Source: Cryphonectria parasitica EP155 (Eukaryota > Ascomycota > Sordariomycetes > Diaporthales > Cryphonectriaceae). From it: 64,000 nucleotides of DNA. The notes under the pieces were generated by a model. It was not told where the DNA came from, made no database searches, and saw only the letters and a program-made list of their open reading frames with translations. Location of the stretch: contig NW_024468915.1 in assembly GCF_011745365.1 (NCBI RefSeq), positions 288,653-352,652 on the forward strand. Direction: 5' to 3'. Numbering within the stretch: position 1 is the stretch's first letter; each line of letters starts with the position of its first letter. This document shows positions 1-12,098 of the stretch, piece by piece. The position numbers and the translations under genes were made by a program.

Positions 1-692
1 GAATCTCCTGTCGGGCTGCCATGGTTGGAACGTAGTTCTGTTCCAGCTCCACCCACCAGTCAGGGTCAAACTTGTAGTGCGCTGGACAGAGAAAGGTAGA
101 GTGTCAGTAATTGGTCAACAGGATTGATCATGATGCTGGGACTAATATCTCTGCCAGTATCTCTTTATCTGATGGTGAATTTTCACGTACCCATTGTCTG
201 ATGGTAGTTCCATCTGAAAGGCCGGAACGGCCTGAACTGGGCCTTGTTGATATCGAAATGAGGACCGTACGGCTGTGGGTAGCGTACTCCTGTCAGGACA
301 GAGTAGTCTGGAAATCTTCCCAGGGCCCGAACATCCTGTGTGGAAAACCCCGTGGGCGTGTAAAGGTCATCCTGATCCCAATCTGCCGTGCGCGTCGAAG
401 GGATTGCCCGACGAAGAAGAACGTCAGGAGATGGGGCGATAAAGGGCCCAGCCACGCCCTTGAGCTTCAGGTCTGCCAAGGTCTGCCGCCGCGAGGGGGG
501 AAACTGTGCTATCCACGGTGTCTTCTCAGGAGTTGTCGGTGCACCTTGCTTGGGGGATGAAGCTGCTTTTCTCTGTGCGAACCGAGCAGCCAGACCAACT
601 AGGACCAAAAGCAGAGCAAAAGCTGCAAGAGGGAGTGAAATGGTCCCTCCAAGAAGGGAAGGAAGGTTATTACCACCACCGCCGACCGCCAT
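1..692 (-). CDS. DUF3445 / heme-dependent oxidative N-demethylase-like protein (partial, 5' part)
   Basis: Partial gene; the C-terminal part lies beyond base 1. Exon 1 is 692-191, the intron 190-82 (donor GTACGT, acceptor CCAG), and exon 2 81-1 is still open. Splicing joins the frame so that FRPFRWNYHQTM is followed by AHYKFDPDWWVELEQNY, the conserved block of the DUF3445 family, whose characterised members are heme-dependent oxidative N-demethylase alpha-like proteins. The first ~15 residues are Gly-rich, and a hydrophobic segment at about residues 16-36 (ISLPLAAFALLLVLVGLAA) looks like a signal anchor followed by basic residues, so the enzyme is probably membrane-tethered with its catalytic part C-terminal. 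ATG 692 is the first in-frame start after an intergenic stretch. The family call rests on the FRPFRW and DPDWW motifs. The substrate is unknown. Confidence 0.8.
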
Positions 693-3387
693 GACGGGGG
701 ACTGGCTTGGGCGTTCGAAGAGCCAAACACAAGAGAAGCAGATAGACGGCTACGAGGATCGTCTAGTGTCGAAGAAATGATAGCAGTAGTATGAATATCA
801 ACGTCCCCAAACACGTATTAAGCAGCAGGTACGGGAGGTAAAGGAAGATATTATCGAGGAATAAGTGCATGAGATGGTGGTAATGCTGCTGCTGCTGATG
901 ATGACGAGGCGGCGACGGTGATCATAATCATAAAATAATACCACCTCCACCTCCAGGTCTTCTTCGTTTTCAAATACTTAAACCTCCCAAGACCAACAAG
1001 GCGCCGTCCTTCTGACAAGCTTGTATCACTAGCAAGCCCGAATTGTCTCCGAGAAGCACATCGCACGATACTGACTGGCTCGTTCATCCAGACCTAACAA
1101 GATAGTATACGTCCGATCCGGAGATAGTCATCGTGCTATGTTGGGTACTAGATACACTCAACCCCGCAACGATAAGCAGTCAAGGCACGGGAACGAGCGG
1201 CCTGGCAATCGGCAGGGGGTTACGTGGAGGAAGCTAACACTGTACCTTAACAATAATTCCCCACGATTCCCTCTTCATCCATCTGCTTGAGAGCTTGTCA
1301 AGGTTGGGGCTGGGTCTGGGCTCGGCAAGTGTCGTCCCCATGCACATGATTACGATTTACCCTGCAAGGTTGGCATTGGAGATGATGCAAGTGGTCGACA
1401 ACGCATGCTTTATTGGGCCGCCCATGGTGGCTGGGCCTGCCGAAGAACGGAGGGGTTTGCCGCCTTCTATCGTGCCAGATGTCTCTCCTTGGCGATCCTT
1501 TATAGATAAGTCAAAGATAAGGACAGAGCACAATGCCTATCACTATACATAGTAATATGCAGAAACGCCTCGTTTTCTCCGAAGCTACTCTTTTTTTTTT
1601 TTTTTTTTTTTAACGGCCCTCGTGACGAGGAGAATGATTAGCCGGAGGTTGATGCAGCTCCTTTCTCATTCGCATATATGCCCTTAAAAGATACAAGAGC
1701 CTTGTATTTATAGTGTCGAGGCTGTTAATAGTTTTATGACGAAAGGGGATTAGACCTGCGGACTCTTCTGACCCATCGTTGCATAAATTAGCCTCTCTTT
1801 CGCTTACTCTCTGGTAACCACTCTTTCTGCTCTCTTCTTCTTCTCTGTATTGGTTCCCGTGGCTTCTACTGCTGAGTAAAGAGGATAGAGAAACGAGAGA
1901 CGCGGTAGAAAGCCGAAAACACCCTCGAGAACATCAATTTCCCTCATCAGAGATAACCGTCAAGTACACAGGGAAAGTGTATCATTCATTCACCGTATAT
2001 ATCATGGACAGGCGAAAGAGCCGGGCTAGAGCTCGCTTATAAGAATATTTCAAGCTGATGATGAATACGTAATGACGGGTGTCTATCTGCAACTCTTTCA
2101 AGATTGTACTCTATCCCTGGCAAATCCGGGAAGTTGTGAGCCTACTCTGCAATCTTGAGTCGACATGTCGCTTCTAATAAGGATTCTCATCTTGGCGATA
2201 ACGCTTAGTTGCTGCTCCTGAGTTTAAGTGAGAACTTGCTGAGGGGTTCTAACACGTCGATCTCTTGATGCTGGATCGGCACCCACCTTTTTAAAATAGT
2301 ATAGTAGCTCCCTCTCCTCAGCCAGGCAATCTGTTTGGTTTGAACAAATACGCCACGAAGGATTGAGTGATTATGATAGGGTTTCGCCTGTTTTAGTATC
2401 GAAGCGTCCGTGGAGCTTTGTGCTATCAGCGTAGATATAACCACAATGCATGCTTTCTTCCGCTATTATTACTATACATGGAAACCCCTCCTCATAACCA
2501 ATTTTCAAAGAACGCAAACATGTCCTTGTGGACGATGTACCGGCTAACGAGTCAGTCTCATCAGAGTCGTTTGAACGCAAGGATGGTCTAGTCAATATTT
2601 CCAGATATCACCCTGAAGCTTCCAGCAGGTGGAAGGGCTGTCAAGTGTTGTTGGCGCATGAAAACAAAGGTTATTGATTAAAGTCCGATACCCTTATGCG
2701 ACCTCCAGAGCCCTTATGGAGGATCCCTTCCTCTAGAGCCTCTTGATGGAACTTAGACGTCTTATTCTAGCACGAACTCCCCCTTGCTGTGAATGGAATA
2801 TCCTTCTTCACTGGTCAGATGATCCAAGCGATTTGGACATAGCCGTACAGTCAGGATTGCATAAACCATGAAACTAGAAAGAGAGGGAAAAAATGAAACA
2901 GCAGAAAGAATACAAACTTTGTCGGCCATCTTAGGGCAAAGAATGAGAACAGACATCAGGAAGAAGGACAACAACAAAGCACTCAATGGCAACACCGACC
3001 TGTTCGGACAGAGCCGCCAAGCCTTCCCCAGAAAGTCAGGTTCTGCTTGCTCGTGTGGGAGCAGGACGGAAGTCTTTTCCAGATCGCATTTGGGCTCTCG
3101 CTAGGACTGCTCTTTTCCTTCGTCATGTTGTCGATCCTCTGTACATATGTCTATGTCCAACTAGCGTACAATTACACGCAAGGAATTATGCTCTTCTCGA
3201 TGTCTACGCGGATGTATTCGATCTTGTTGCAATGAACAATGCAGAGGTAGGCACAGAATGTTAATTTTTCACCGTTATCAGAGAAATAGACTCTTCCCAT
3301 GAGCCCCGCCCCCGCCGGCCCCCCGCTTGAAAAGGATTTCATACATGCAGTGACGACTTGGCATGGGCACCAGACATCACCTTCCAA
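693..3387. other. intergenic region, no gene recognised
   Basis: About 2.7 kb between the DUF3445 start and the TRAX stop. It holds only short, unconvincing reading frames on both strands. A T21 run lies at 1591-1611, and a CT-rich stretch at about 1795-1860. No tRNA, no coding-like composition and no repeat family was recognised. The right end should contain the TRAX 3' UTR. Confidence 0.6.
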
Positions 3388-4441
3388 TTACTCCTCAGCG
3401 TCGGGCGCCTCGTCATTGGTATCAGGCATCCAACCAGCTGGGCGCTCGCTACCACGGACCTTCAGGCCATAGCCCAGCCTCTCGACCTTGAATACGGACT
3501 GCCTCAAGGTTTCGAGCTTCTGCTGGTAGTACTTATTGTGCTGCTGGGGTAACATCTCGAAGAAGCTGCCCAGGTTCTGCATGTCCTTGACGATGGTCCG
3601 CACCCGCGCGCCCTCAAGCGTGGCAGCAGCAGCACCACCGGCCATAGTACCGTTGAGGGCGGCAACAACAGTAGCGTATCTCATCATCTCCCCCGAGAGG
3701 TCAAAGATGCCCATGAGATAGTCCTGCTCGGTAACATGAACAGGAGGCAGCGCGGACGGAGCAGGTGGTGGAGGGGGTTGGTCACCACCACCACCACCAC
3801 CATCCACGTCCATCTGATCGACGTAGCTGGATAGGGCGGCAACCCTGGCTGCAGCATCCTCGTAGCCCATGAGGGCCTGGTTGCGCAGGTAGTGAGCGAA
3901 GGTGAGGGCCTCGATGAGCTCCTCGATACAGCTCATCTGCCGCGAGTAACGGTAGCGGTTGATGCCCTGAACCTCGAGTGTGATGGAGGAGAGCAGCCTG
4001 GAGATGTCGGTGAGGCGCGACTCAATATCCTTTTCGATGTAGTCTGGGAGGTCAGGCTGGATCTTGCGGACCCGTTGCAACGAGAAGATCCTGCAGGGAC
4101 GCGCCCCCTCATGTGTCAGTGTCATGCGCGATCGAAATCAGGTTTTCAATTGAACGAGCAACCGTCAGATGGTTGACAGTATGGACCCACATCTTCTTGC
4201 TCAGGGCAGTGATGTCCCTGGAGGCCTTGATGATCCTCTCTCGGCGGTCATGGTGGTCGTCGAGCTCATCGCGGAAATGCTCGAACATGGGCGTGAACTC
4301 ATTGCGCACCTTGGGCGGCTCATTGGTCTTGGCCTTGCCCCTAAAGTCCCTCTTTTGGCCAGGCATCTTTGGCTTCTGGGGGGCGTTAGTGATGTTGTTC
4401 CTGTCAAGTATCCTGTTTGTGCTTGAGATTGTAGTCTCCAT
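3388..4441 (-). CDS. TSNAX: translin-associated protein X (TRAX)
   Basis: Exons 4441-4191 and 4090-3388; the intron 4190-4091 is 100 nt (donor GTGGGT, acceptor CTGCAG). The product is about 317 aa. Splicing restores SRDITALSKKM-IFSLQRVRKIQ, the hallmark translin/TRAX helix that follows MFEHFRDELDDHHDRRE. TRAX pairs with translin in the C3PO endoribonuclease complex, which acts in RNAi passenger-strand removal in animals and in pre-tRNA fragment turnover in Neurospora. The acidic residues expected for the TRAX active site appear to be kept in EELIEALTFAHYL and in DLSGEMMRY. A low-complexity insert (about residues 185-205, six Gly, then poly-Pro) interrupts the helical fold. ATG 4441 is a true ATG. 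The gene is divergent from GPI14 across a 512-bp shared promoter. Confidence 0.9.
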
Positions 4442-4953
4442 CTTCTTCTGCTGTTTTGGACTGGCTCGAAGTGGGTCATTTGAGATCAGTTTGACAATTT
4501 AGTGACTGGATCAATAGCACCACTGTGCAGAGCAGAGGGGTCCACCTCACTAAAGCAAGCCCTGCTGCACTAACTACTTAGTACATACAGCAGTAGTAGC
4601 CACCAACCCCCCCTGTCCTCTGCGCGTACTGGAGCCTCCCCAAGTCAACCCCTTGGAACGTGCCGTGCCGCTGAGTTTTAGCGTCTACGCAAGTTTCAAT
4701 GCTTCGATGACGCCCTGCGCTGTGCTGTCATCATCCACACACTGCACCACTCATTAAATCATCAACACCAGTAAGGGTCCTCCTCAACTTCACAGACCCG
4801 CCCACCACAACGCAGCTCTTCTCACTGACCTGTTCCCAAGCTGATCACAGGGCTCTCACTACATACTGTCGCTTGAGATTGAGGCTAGGCCCGGATCATA
4901 AATATGAGGAGGGTTCGACTTTGAGACCAGATAACCACCAGAACCTCAACATC
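4442..4953. promoter_or_regulatory. shared divergent promoter, TRAX / GPI14
   Basis: 512 bp between two divergent start codons, the only space available for both promoters and 5' leaders. An in-frame ATG at 4873 could extend GPI14 by 27 residues, but it lies in sequence that looks like leader. No specific factor site was recognised. Confidence 0.5.
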
Positions 4954-6372
4954 ATGACAGCCCCCAAGCCAGCAAAGGAGGCCAACATGGGCGCCCTCTC
5001 GTCCCTCCTTGCGAGCAGCATACCTCTCTTCACCCTAGCTGCCGGCCTGCGGATCCTTATGCTCCTCTGCGGCCTCTGGCAGGACGCAAACTCGCCCGTC
5101 AAGTACACAGACATCGACTATCTCGTCTTCACCGATGCCGCCAGGTTCGTGGCACAGGAGCATCCTCAGGGCCCGTACGCCCGCGAAACGTACCGCTACA
5201 CGCCTTTGTTGTCGTGGATGCTGTTGCCAACGACGTGGCCCGCGGCCTCTCGCTCGCAGGCCGTGGCTTTCTTCTCCTCCGGCAAGGTCTTGTTCGCGGT
5301 AGCTGACCTGGTAGCGGGTTGGCTGATCGTCGAGGTCCTGACCATGCAAGGGCCCAGGAGACTGGATGCTGCCAGGGCCAGGAAGTATGCCGCCATTTGG
5401 CTTCTTAACCCCATGGTCGCCACCATCAGTACGCGTGGCAGTTCCGAGGGCCTGCTGGCCGTCATGGTCATGGCTCTCCTGTGGGCCGTCTTGTCGCGAA
5501 GGGTCTCCCTTGCGGCCATGCTGCTGGGCTTTGGTGTGCACCTCAAGATTTACCCCTTCATCTACGCGCCTGCAATCATCTGGTGGATGGATGACGAGAG
5601 GATGAGGGCAGGGAAACCGTCCTCTTCCTCTCCTTCCTCCTCCTCGTCGTCGTCACCCCTGGACGCCGCCGTGGCATTCCTGACGGCGTCGAGGCTCAAG
5701 CTCGCCGTCCTCAGCCTGGCCACCTTCTTTGGCCTTAACCTTGCCATGTACGCCATATACGGCCACCCGTTCTTGCTCCATACTTTCCTCCATCACGTTA
5801 CCCGCATCGATCACCGCCACAATTTCAGTCCGTACAACATACTGCTGTATCTCACCTCTGCCGATCCTGGCGCATCGGGCTTCGGCATCGAGTCCGTCGC
5901 CTTCCTGCCCCAGCTTCTCCTCTCTTGCGTTCTGATTCCACTCGCCATGGCGAAAAAGGATCTTTCGTCCACCATGCTGGCACAGACATGGATCTTTGTG
6001 ACCTTCAACAAGGTTTGCACCAGCCAGGTATGCATCAGAAAAATCCTCATCGAGACTTTTTCTCTGCCCCCCCCCCCCCCCCTCCTCTCGTCTCTACTTA
6101 CTGACGCGAATTAAATAATACACTAGTACTTCCTCTGGTACTTGATACTGCTTCCTCTTTATCTTCCTCGGTCGTCTTTCCTCGAGAGGCCGGGACTGGG
6201 CCTCACTGCCCTCGCGCTGTGGGTCTTGACCCAGGCCGCCTGGCTGCAGCAGGGTTACCAACTTGAGTTCCTGGGCCAGAGCACCTTCGTGCCGGGGCTC
6301 TGGGTCTCGGCCTTGGGCTTCTTCCTAGCCAATTGTTGGATACTGGGGGTTATCGTGGGAGATGTGGCTTAA
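4954..6372 (+). CDS. GPI14: GPI mannosyltransferase 1 (PIG-M / Gpi14, GT50)
   Basis: Exons 4954-6027 and 6127-6372; the 99-nt intron 6028-6126 carries a C16 run. The product is about 439 aa. It adds the first alpha-1,4-mannose, from dolichol-phosphate-mannose, to GlcN-acyl-PI in the ER lumen during GPI-anchor synthesis. The lumenal DXD motif is in KYTDIDYLVFTDAARF, followed by the conserved ARETYRYTPLLSW. HLKIYPFIYAPAIIWW and [21 protein letters not shown] are typical PIG-M blocks; the intron falls exactly between CTSQ and YFLWYL, and joining them restores family continuity. Multiple hydrophobic segments run through to the C terminus. A Ser-rich loop (about residues 222-235) is low-complexity. 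ATG 4954 has A at -3; 4987 is an alternative. Confidence 0.93.
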
Positions 6373-7139
6373 AACACAGTAGTATATCGTGACACCCCGA
6401 AAAGAGACAAATTTATGAATGGCCATACTCATGATCTGACTCGGTGGCACAATTCTCATTTGACGAACTCTCATCGTTGCTTTTCACCTACACACACATA
6501 GCAGTGCACCAGTCGCATTCGCATAAAGGCTGGGATAGACCGTTGTGAATTTCTGAGCCCGACTGAGAGGGACCTGGCGGGACCGTCAGTGTTTTAAAAG
6601 ATTGCTCAGCCACCGCTGATTAAGATCCTCGTCTGGAAGCATCTGACGAGACCCGTTACATATTATCAACAGCCCAAACCCAAACCCTGACCTCATACCG
6701 CCGACATCCAGTAGTTGATAATTCTTTCCCATTGTCCCTTTCAGCTGCCGCTGACTGGGAACCCTTATCCGAAACGCCTTTCTATGCCTCGAGACCGATG
6801 ATGCCAGAGGGATATCTGTATTAAGGGCAACCCAAAACGCCGTGCTCTGCATCCATGTGGCGCCGCCTTCCGATGACAAAAGAAAAAAAAGAGGAAAAAA
6901 AGAAAGAGAGGGATAAAGGCAAAAGGATTGCTGTACCTGTTCCGAATTACTCAACATTGTCTCCTTACACACAGACACAGAGAGACACATTTACACAAAC
7001 GCACAAGATCAAAGGAGATAGCAAAGACAAAAGAAAAAGGAAGGAAGGGAAGACAAGCAGTGAGGGAAGGCAGAACGGAACCATTGTACGGCCCCAGCTT
7101 CTCACTCGAGACGAGCAGTCCCTACTTGCCAAGCATGCC
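6373..7139. other. intergenic, convergent 3' flanks of GPI14 and the F-box gene
   Basis: 767 bp between two converging genes. Purine-rich and CA-rich low-complexity stretches occur at about 6885-7060. The reading frames here are composition artefacts. No RNA gene was seen. Confidence 0.55.
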
Positions 7140-7510
7140 TCAAGGCACGGCAATACCGCCAGCGAGATAGGCGTAGTTGGAGAGTTTCAACGAGAGCACT
7201 CTGCTCTTGGGAAATTCGGGTGAGATGACCATCCTGCCATCCTTGTTGATGCCCACCTCACCAAATGACTCTGCAAGATCCTCGAAGCGGGCGTCAGGGC
7301 GGGCTCGGTTCAGCTCCCGAATGATGGCGTCACTCCAGACACCGGAACACCAGCCATCGCGAAGGATGAAATAGGGGTTCAGCGGTGGTACAGGGGAGTC
7401 TGTGAAAATTTGAAGTTAGCTACGTAATCCACACGAAGAGTCAAGCGAGCCGGCTGCATGTAGGGAGTTGAATATGCGCGCGCTCTCTCTCTGTGTCTCT
7501 CTGCCTCTTC

Positions 7511-7545
<35 letters not shown>

Positions 7546-9168
7546 TGTGCATGTGACATCGCACTTACCTAGGTCCACGTATCGTATTCTCAGGTATTCT
7601 ACCGCCTTGAGTCTCGCCAGAGCCTTGATGCCCGCCAAGACAAGCGCCTCAAACGCATTGATGAAGTTCATGTCCGTGATGCCCGATCCCGACTCGTTCC
7701 AGTGGACCACATGGCGACAGCAGTTCTTCACGGTCAAGTCGATCGACTTCAGACGCGAGCTGCGGGGCTCCGCCAGCCTGGACAAGAGGTCGAAGAAGGT
7801 CCGACAAACGCGTCCGGTATAGGCGAAGTGCTCCATGTTGGTCGAGGCCTCAGCCAGCTTGGTGCAGAAGTGCAGGGCGCTCGAAACCTTGAGGAAGTAG
7901 GGCGGGAAGGACAGCTCCCTTCGGTATTCGACACCCTCCAGATTGAGACTCAGGCTGGTCAAGCTGGACGGGAGCCTGAGCAATATGGCGGCCATGCTCA
8001 GATAGCTCTTGGACTTAGCCTTGCTGTAGTTGCCGTGCCACTCCTGGAGGTTCGGCAGGGCATTGACGATGGTGAAGAAATCGTTATCAGTCCTGATCAG
8101 ATTCCACTGGCCCTTGCACACCAGTGTCCTTACAGGCGGAATCCTGGGGAGCGGCTTCTCGTGCAGCGGCTGGTCACGCCCCCCGTCGGCGATGAAGTGG
8201 CGGACCTTGGGCGCCTTCTTGCGCTCTCCGCCCTCAAGAGTCAGGACACAGACCTCGGGGAAAGTGGCGCTCACAAAGTAGAAGGCCTCCTCGAGAGAGC
8301 AGTTGTCATTCGGTAGCACGTAGGACGCGTTTGTCAGCCCGTCCAGGGAGACAGGCGGTAGGGTAGGGATCGAAGATAATGCAAGTGAGGACTGTTTAGG
8401 CTGGAAGACGGCAAACCACAGCTCGATATGCCTCACATAGGGTCGTAGGTGTGGATGGACGGCAAAGTACTGGACGGCTTCGTTCAGGGACCGCACGGTA
8501 GCCTTGATCTTGATGTGCCGGTACAGCCTCTCCTGGACCAGGACCGTCCAGAGGCTGCTCACCAACGCCAGGGAGGACAGCTCCCTCCGACGTGAGTGCC
8601 TCAGAGCGGTGCCCCAGCTTCGGGTGACGCTCGGCATGCCCAGAGAGCTCTTGGAGGTGGCTGACACCCTGTAGCCGAACAGGTGGTCCAGTATGCACTC
8701 GTGGATCTCGGCGGGGAGGTCGTTCAGGTTGATGGCGAGCGACGACTCGGGTAGGTCGGCGGCACTGATGCCAGGGGCGGGTGGCTCGAGGGAGGAGGGA
8801 GCGTCAGCGTCGTCGTGGCTGTGGTCGTGTTCATGATCGTAGCCGTGGAGGTGGCCGGCCTCTGGCCCTGTGGGACAGCTCAGGCAGCGTATGTCTGTCT
8901 GGCCGTGCTCGGGCTCTGGGAAGGGAGTACTGCTCGGTCTCGTGGGCGGGGAGAAGTCTTGCATCCTGGCGCCCTGGGCCAAGGGCGGGCTGGAGGCGCC
9001 GGGGGAGACGGGATTGGAGGCGATGGCCATGATGGAGGCGAGCTCGACAGCGGCCTTGCCTACATCCTCCCGGGCCTGGGGGCGTTCGATGCTGGAACGC
9101 CTCGTGTCGATGGACAAAGGCCCGGTATGGGCGTCGTCGGCGAAGACTGTGGAGTTTCGGACCGACAT
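7140..9168 (-). CDS. F-box domain protein, function unknown
   Basis: Exon 1 9168-7569 and exon 2 7399-7140; the 169-nt intron 7568-7400 has donor GTAAGT and acceptor CACAG and contains a CT/GT microsatellite. The product is about 619 aa. An F-box begins near residue 148 (LNDLPAEIHECILDHL) and runs to about 219 (LALVSSLWTVLVQERLYRHI), the pattern by which such proteins dock to Skp1 in SCF ubiquitin ligases. The remainder looks like a divergent leucine-rich substrate-binding region. A His/Asp-rich stretch (HGYDHEHDHSHDD, about 107-119) precedes the F-box and could bind metal; that is inference. The intron joins RIRYVDLD to SPVPPLNPYFILRDGW, and the frame closes with GGIAVP. The longer frame upstream of ATG 9168 starts at a GTG, so it was not used. 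The substrate is unknown. Confidence 0.82.
7485..7552. repeat. (CT)n/(GT)n microsatellite inside the F-box gene intron
   Basis: Compound dinucleotide repeat: CT-rich from about 7485, then (GT)n from about 7528 to 7549 on the plus strand. It lies wholly inside the intron 7400-7568. Confidence 0.9.
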
Positions 9169-12098
9169 GGTCGCAGACAGGGTCAACAGGTTGTGTGTCA
9201 CTTCGAATCGGGAGGGCCGAGCATGTTTCTCATGGCAGATTTGAGCAGGCGTCGCGATCCGACGCCGTGGAGAGGCGCGGGAGAGGCAGTGAGCGGCCTT
9301 GGACTGCAGTGCTCTGGAAGAAGAAGAACAAGAGGAAGAAGCCTTCCTGGGAGAAAAGGTGAGTCAAGTGGAGAGCGGCGAGAGGGTCGAGATTGAAGAT
9401 GGAATGAATGAATAAAAGGCAAGTTTTCTTTCCGACCCTTCTGATGACCCAGCACCAAAGGGTAAATAAAGAAAGAGAGTGGGATGGTTACAGCAGGTGG
9501 TGGTGGTGGTGGAGGGGGCAAAGAGGACGATGTCGAGAATGAGGATGAAGAATAGAGTGGAAGAACAGAGAGAATGATGGTTCTCTGGTGGTGGTGGCCC
9601 TATGACTCCACTTGTGTGGTCCCGCTACTGTAGCGTAATGGAAAGACCCCCTCAAGTCTAGACCCTGGAGCCAAACAATCAACAACCAGCACCCAAATGC
9701 TGATAATAAGAGACAGGATAGAATAAATCAGGAAACAAAATTAAGAAGAAGAACAAGATGGTCTCGTGCCAGTTCCACTGCTTGTGATAAGGTGGTAGCG
9801 GGATTTCCAGGTGCAGGCCTAGTTAGTCAGCCTGAGCAGATGAGCAGGCGCGGCCCCCAAAATGGGATAGGTGATTCGATAAAACAGAGAGTTCGCGTAA
9901 GAGGTTAAAAGGTATGAGCACTGGCAGACATGCAGACACAGAGTGGGCGCGAGGAACTTGATCAGTAGTGATTGGTTGAGCCTGATGTTTCCCAGGTCGC
10001 ATGTGTGTTTGTGTCTGTTGACTGAAATGGTCTCTTGCCTGATGTTGTCCTGATTTATTGTGACACCTCTCTCTCTCCCTCTCTCTCTCTTGCTCGCTCG
10101 CTCCAGGGGAGAAAGACTGGGTGTGCTTTTATGAAGATGGTCGAGACTAACAGGATCTAGACTGAGCGAATGAAGGCAGGAGATCCCGACAGAGGATAGG
10201 TGACTGTGTTGAGAGATGATCTAAAGCAGGGGAGGGGGGACACCATTGAAAAGACCAGGGGAATCATTGAGCGGGGGGAGGAAAGGAAAGGAATAGGGAG
10301 GAAGATTGAAAAATTCATAAAGATTCACACAGCAGCAGGTGCAGGCGGCTAGTGGGAAATTGGGCCGTATTTTATTACGACAACATTGGGAGAAGAGGAA
10401 ATAAGAAGAGGCTGTGCACAAAATGTTGTCAGACAGGGAGGGTCAGTCAGTCAGTAGTACCTGCTGTGGCTGTGACACGCCTGAGTGCAGGCAGTATCGT
10501 CCTCCTTCCAAGCCCAAGTCAAACCTGCCCTGCCCCGTACCTGAGCAGGCGCTCTCTGATCAACCAACATCATATCGATCTGACATTCCTGAATGCCACC
10601 AGAGAAACATATCAGAGGAATTCACATCATCACCCCAAAAATCACAATGAGAGTGGGACATTCCTGCTGTTCATGCACATAAACAGGTACCTGAACACGA
10701 AGCCTATTAGGTGGGTAGTGAGCTCCAAGAAGAGGGCAAGCAAACGAACACTATAAGCAGTAATAACAAGACTGTCCCAACCATTTTCCCTTTTCCAGCA
10801 TCCTCCGGATGATCTGCAAATTTGTCTCTCTAGTTTGAGGAGTACCTGGCCAGGATGGAGGGAGTACCTGGCCAGAAAACGTGAAACTGTTTCATGCATG
10901 TCCACTCTGCTTTATTTTTAGCCAGTTCTGCAGCCCCAGTACCCTAACCCTGTCATGAACAACATCTTGTTCCTGTGATCCAAAAAACAACATCATCTGT
11001 CCTTGAACTGCCACCCATGTATTCTTCCTGCTAAACGAGAGTTCTCTTTAGCCTTTTCCTTGCTGTTCAATATGCTGAAGTAGTTCCTATAAGCTTGACC
11101 AGATCACAGATATCATTCAAGTCCTTTGGTAGGTAGTTTAGATAACAGTTTTTGTCGAGTCACAAGCGCTTGCATCAACTGCAGTGACGACGCGTTCTGG
11201 TTCTGCCAGCTCCCAGTGACATCATCTTCCCAAATCACTGCCGTCCACACAAAATGACAATGGCTGTGCAAGTGAAGGTACAAAAGGAAAAGTGCATGGG
11301 AAAGAAGAACGAATAAGTAAAAAGGAAAAGGATAATACTGGTCGCTTTTCTACCTCACTTCGCGCGCGGCAGCCCTTGTCAGACTCCAAGAGGCTCGCTC
11401 AGTGCCACGCGTTTGACTTGGCAACACCTCGTCAGAGAAAGGCAACGCAGGACGACCACCGACCCCATATCGTCAACCTCGCACTCGTCACCCGTCGAGA
11501 CTTTGGTATGCTCTCTTGGGAGAAGAAAAAAAGGAGAAGGAAAAAAGATCCCTGGTCCCTTGCCTTGAACTGTCCCCTCCCTCCCTGCCCCGCCATGCCA
11601 ATACGCCAAGTTCCTCTCGCGACACACTTCGTGTGCCTCCATACTCTTCTACCGTTTTCTTTTCAGCATGCTGTGACTGGAGAGGGACAATGACATTGTG
11701 GGTTTCTAGATATTTCCACTTTCCCGGCCCCCATTGTTGGCGCCTGTTTCTACTGTCTCTAATGGAAACCTCCCAGCCTCCTCCGCCTTTACCCTGATTT
11801 TGTTTCCCTTTCCAAATCCATTTGATAACAGCCTGCAGTGCAAGCCATTTCTCTCTATCTCTATCTTTCTCCCTTCTCTTCTCCTCACTCTTCCTCTTCC
11901 ATTCCTTTCGAATCATCAGCAAGCCAAAGGACACCCCAGCCGACTTCCAATAGTCTTTTTGCCCTGATAATTCATCTTGAGTTTCTTTCACTTTAGATCC
12001 TTTTGTTTGTTTTATTTTTTGTCTTTACCTCTGAGATTTTGCAGTCATACCTTCCCAGCATAATATTCTCCTAATTCGACCTCGAACCCACTTCTAAA
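9169..12098. other. long intergenic region, divergent promoters of the F-box and protease genes
   Basis: 2.9 kb without a recognisable gene. The left part (to about 9700) is pyrimidine-rich on the minus strand, as expected for the F-box gene leader. About 11,550-12,060 is strongly CT-rich on the plus strand, as expected for the protease leader. A 15-bp direct repeat is present at 10839-10853 and 10861-10875. The short frames here do not look like proteins. Confidence 0.55.

Noticed and set aside
9169..9201. 11-residue extension of the F-box protein
   Set aside because: It would start with GTG; ATG 9168 is the first true start.
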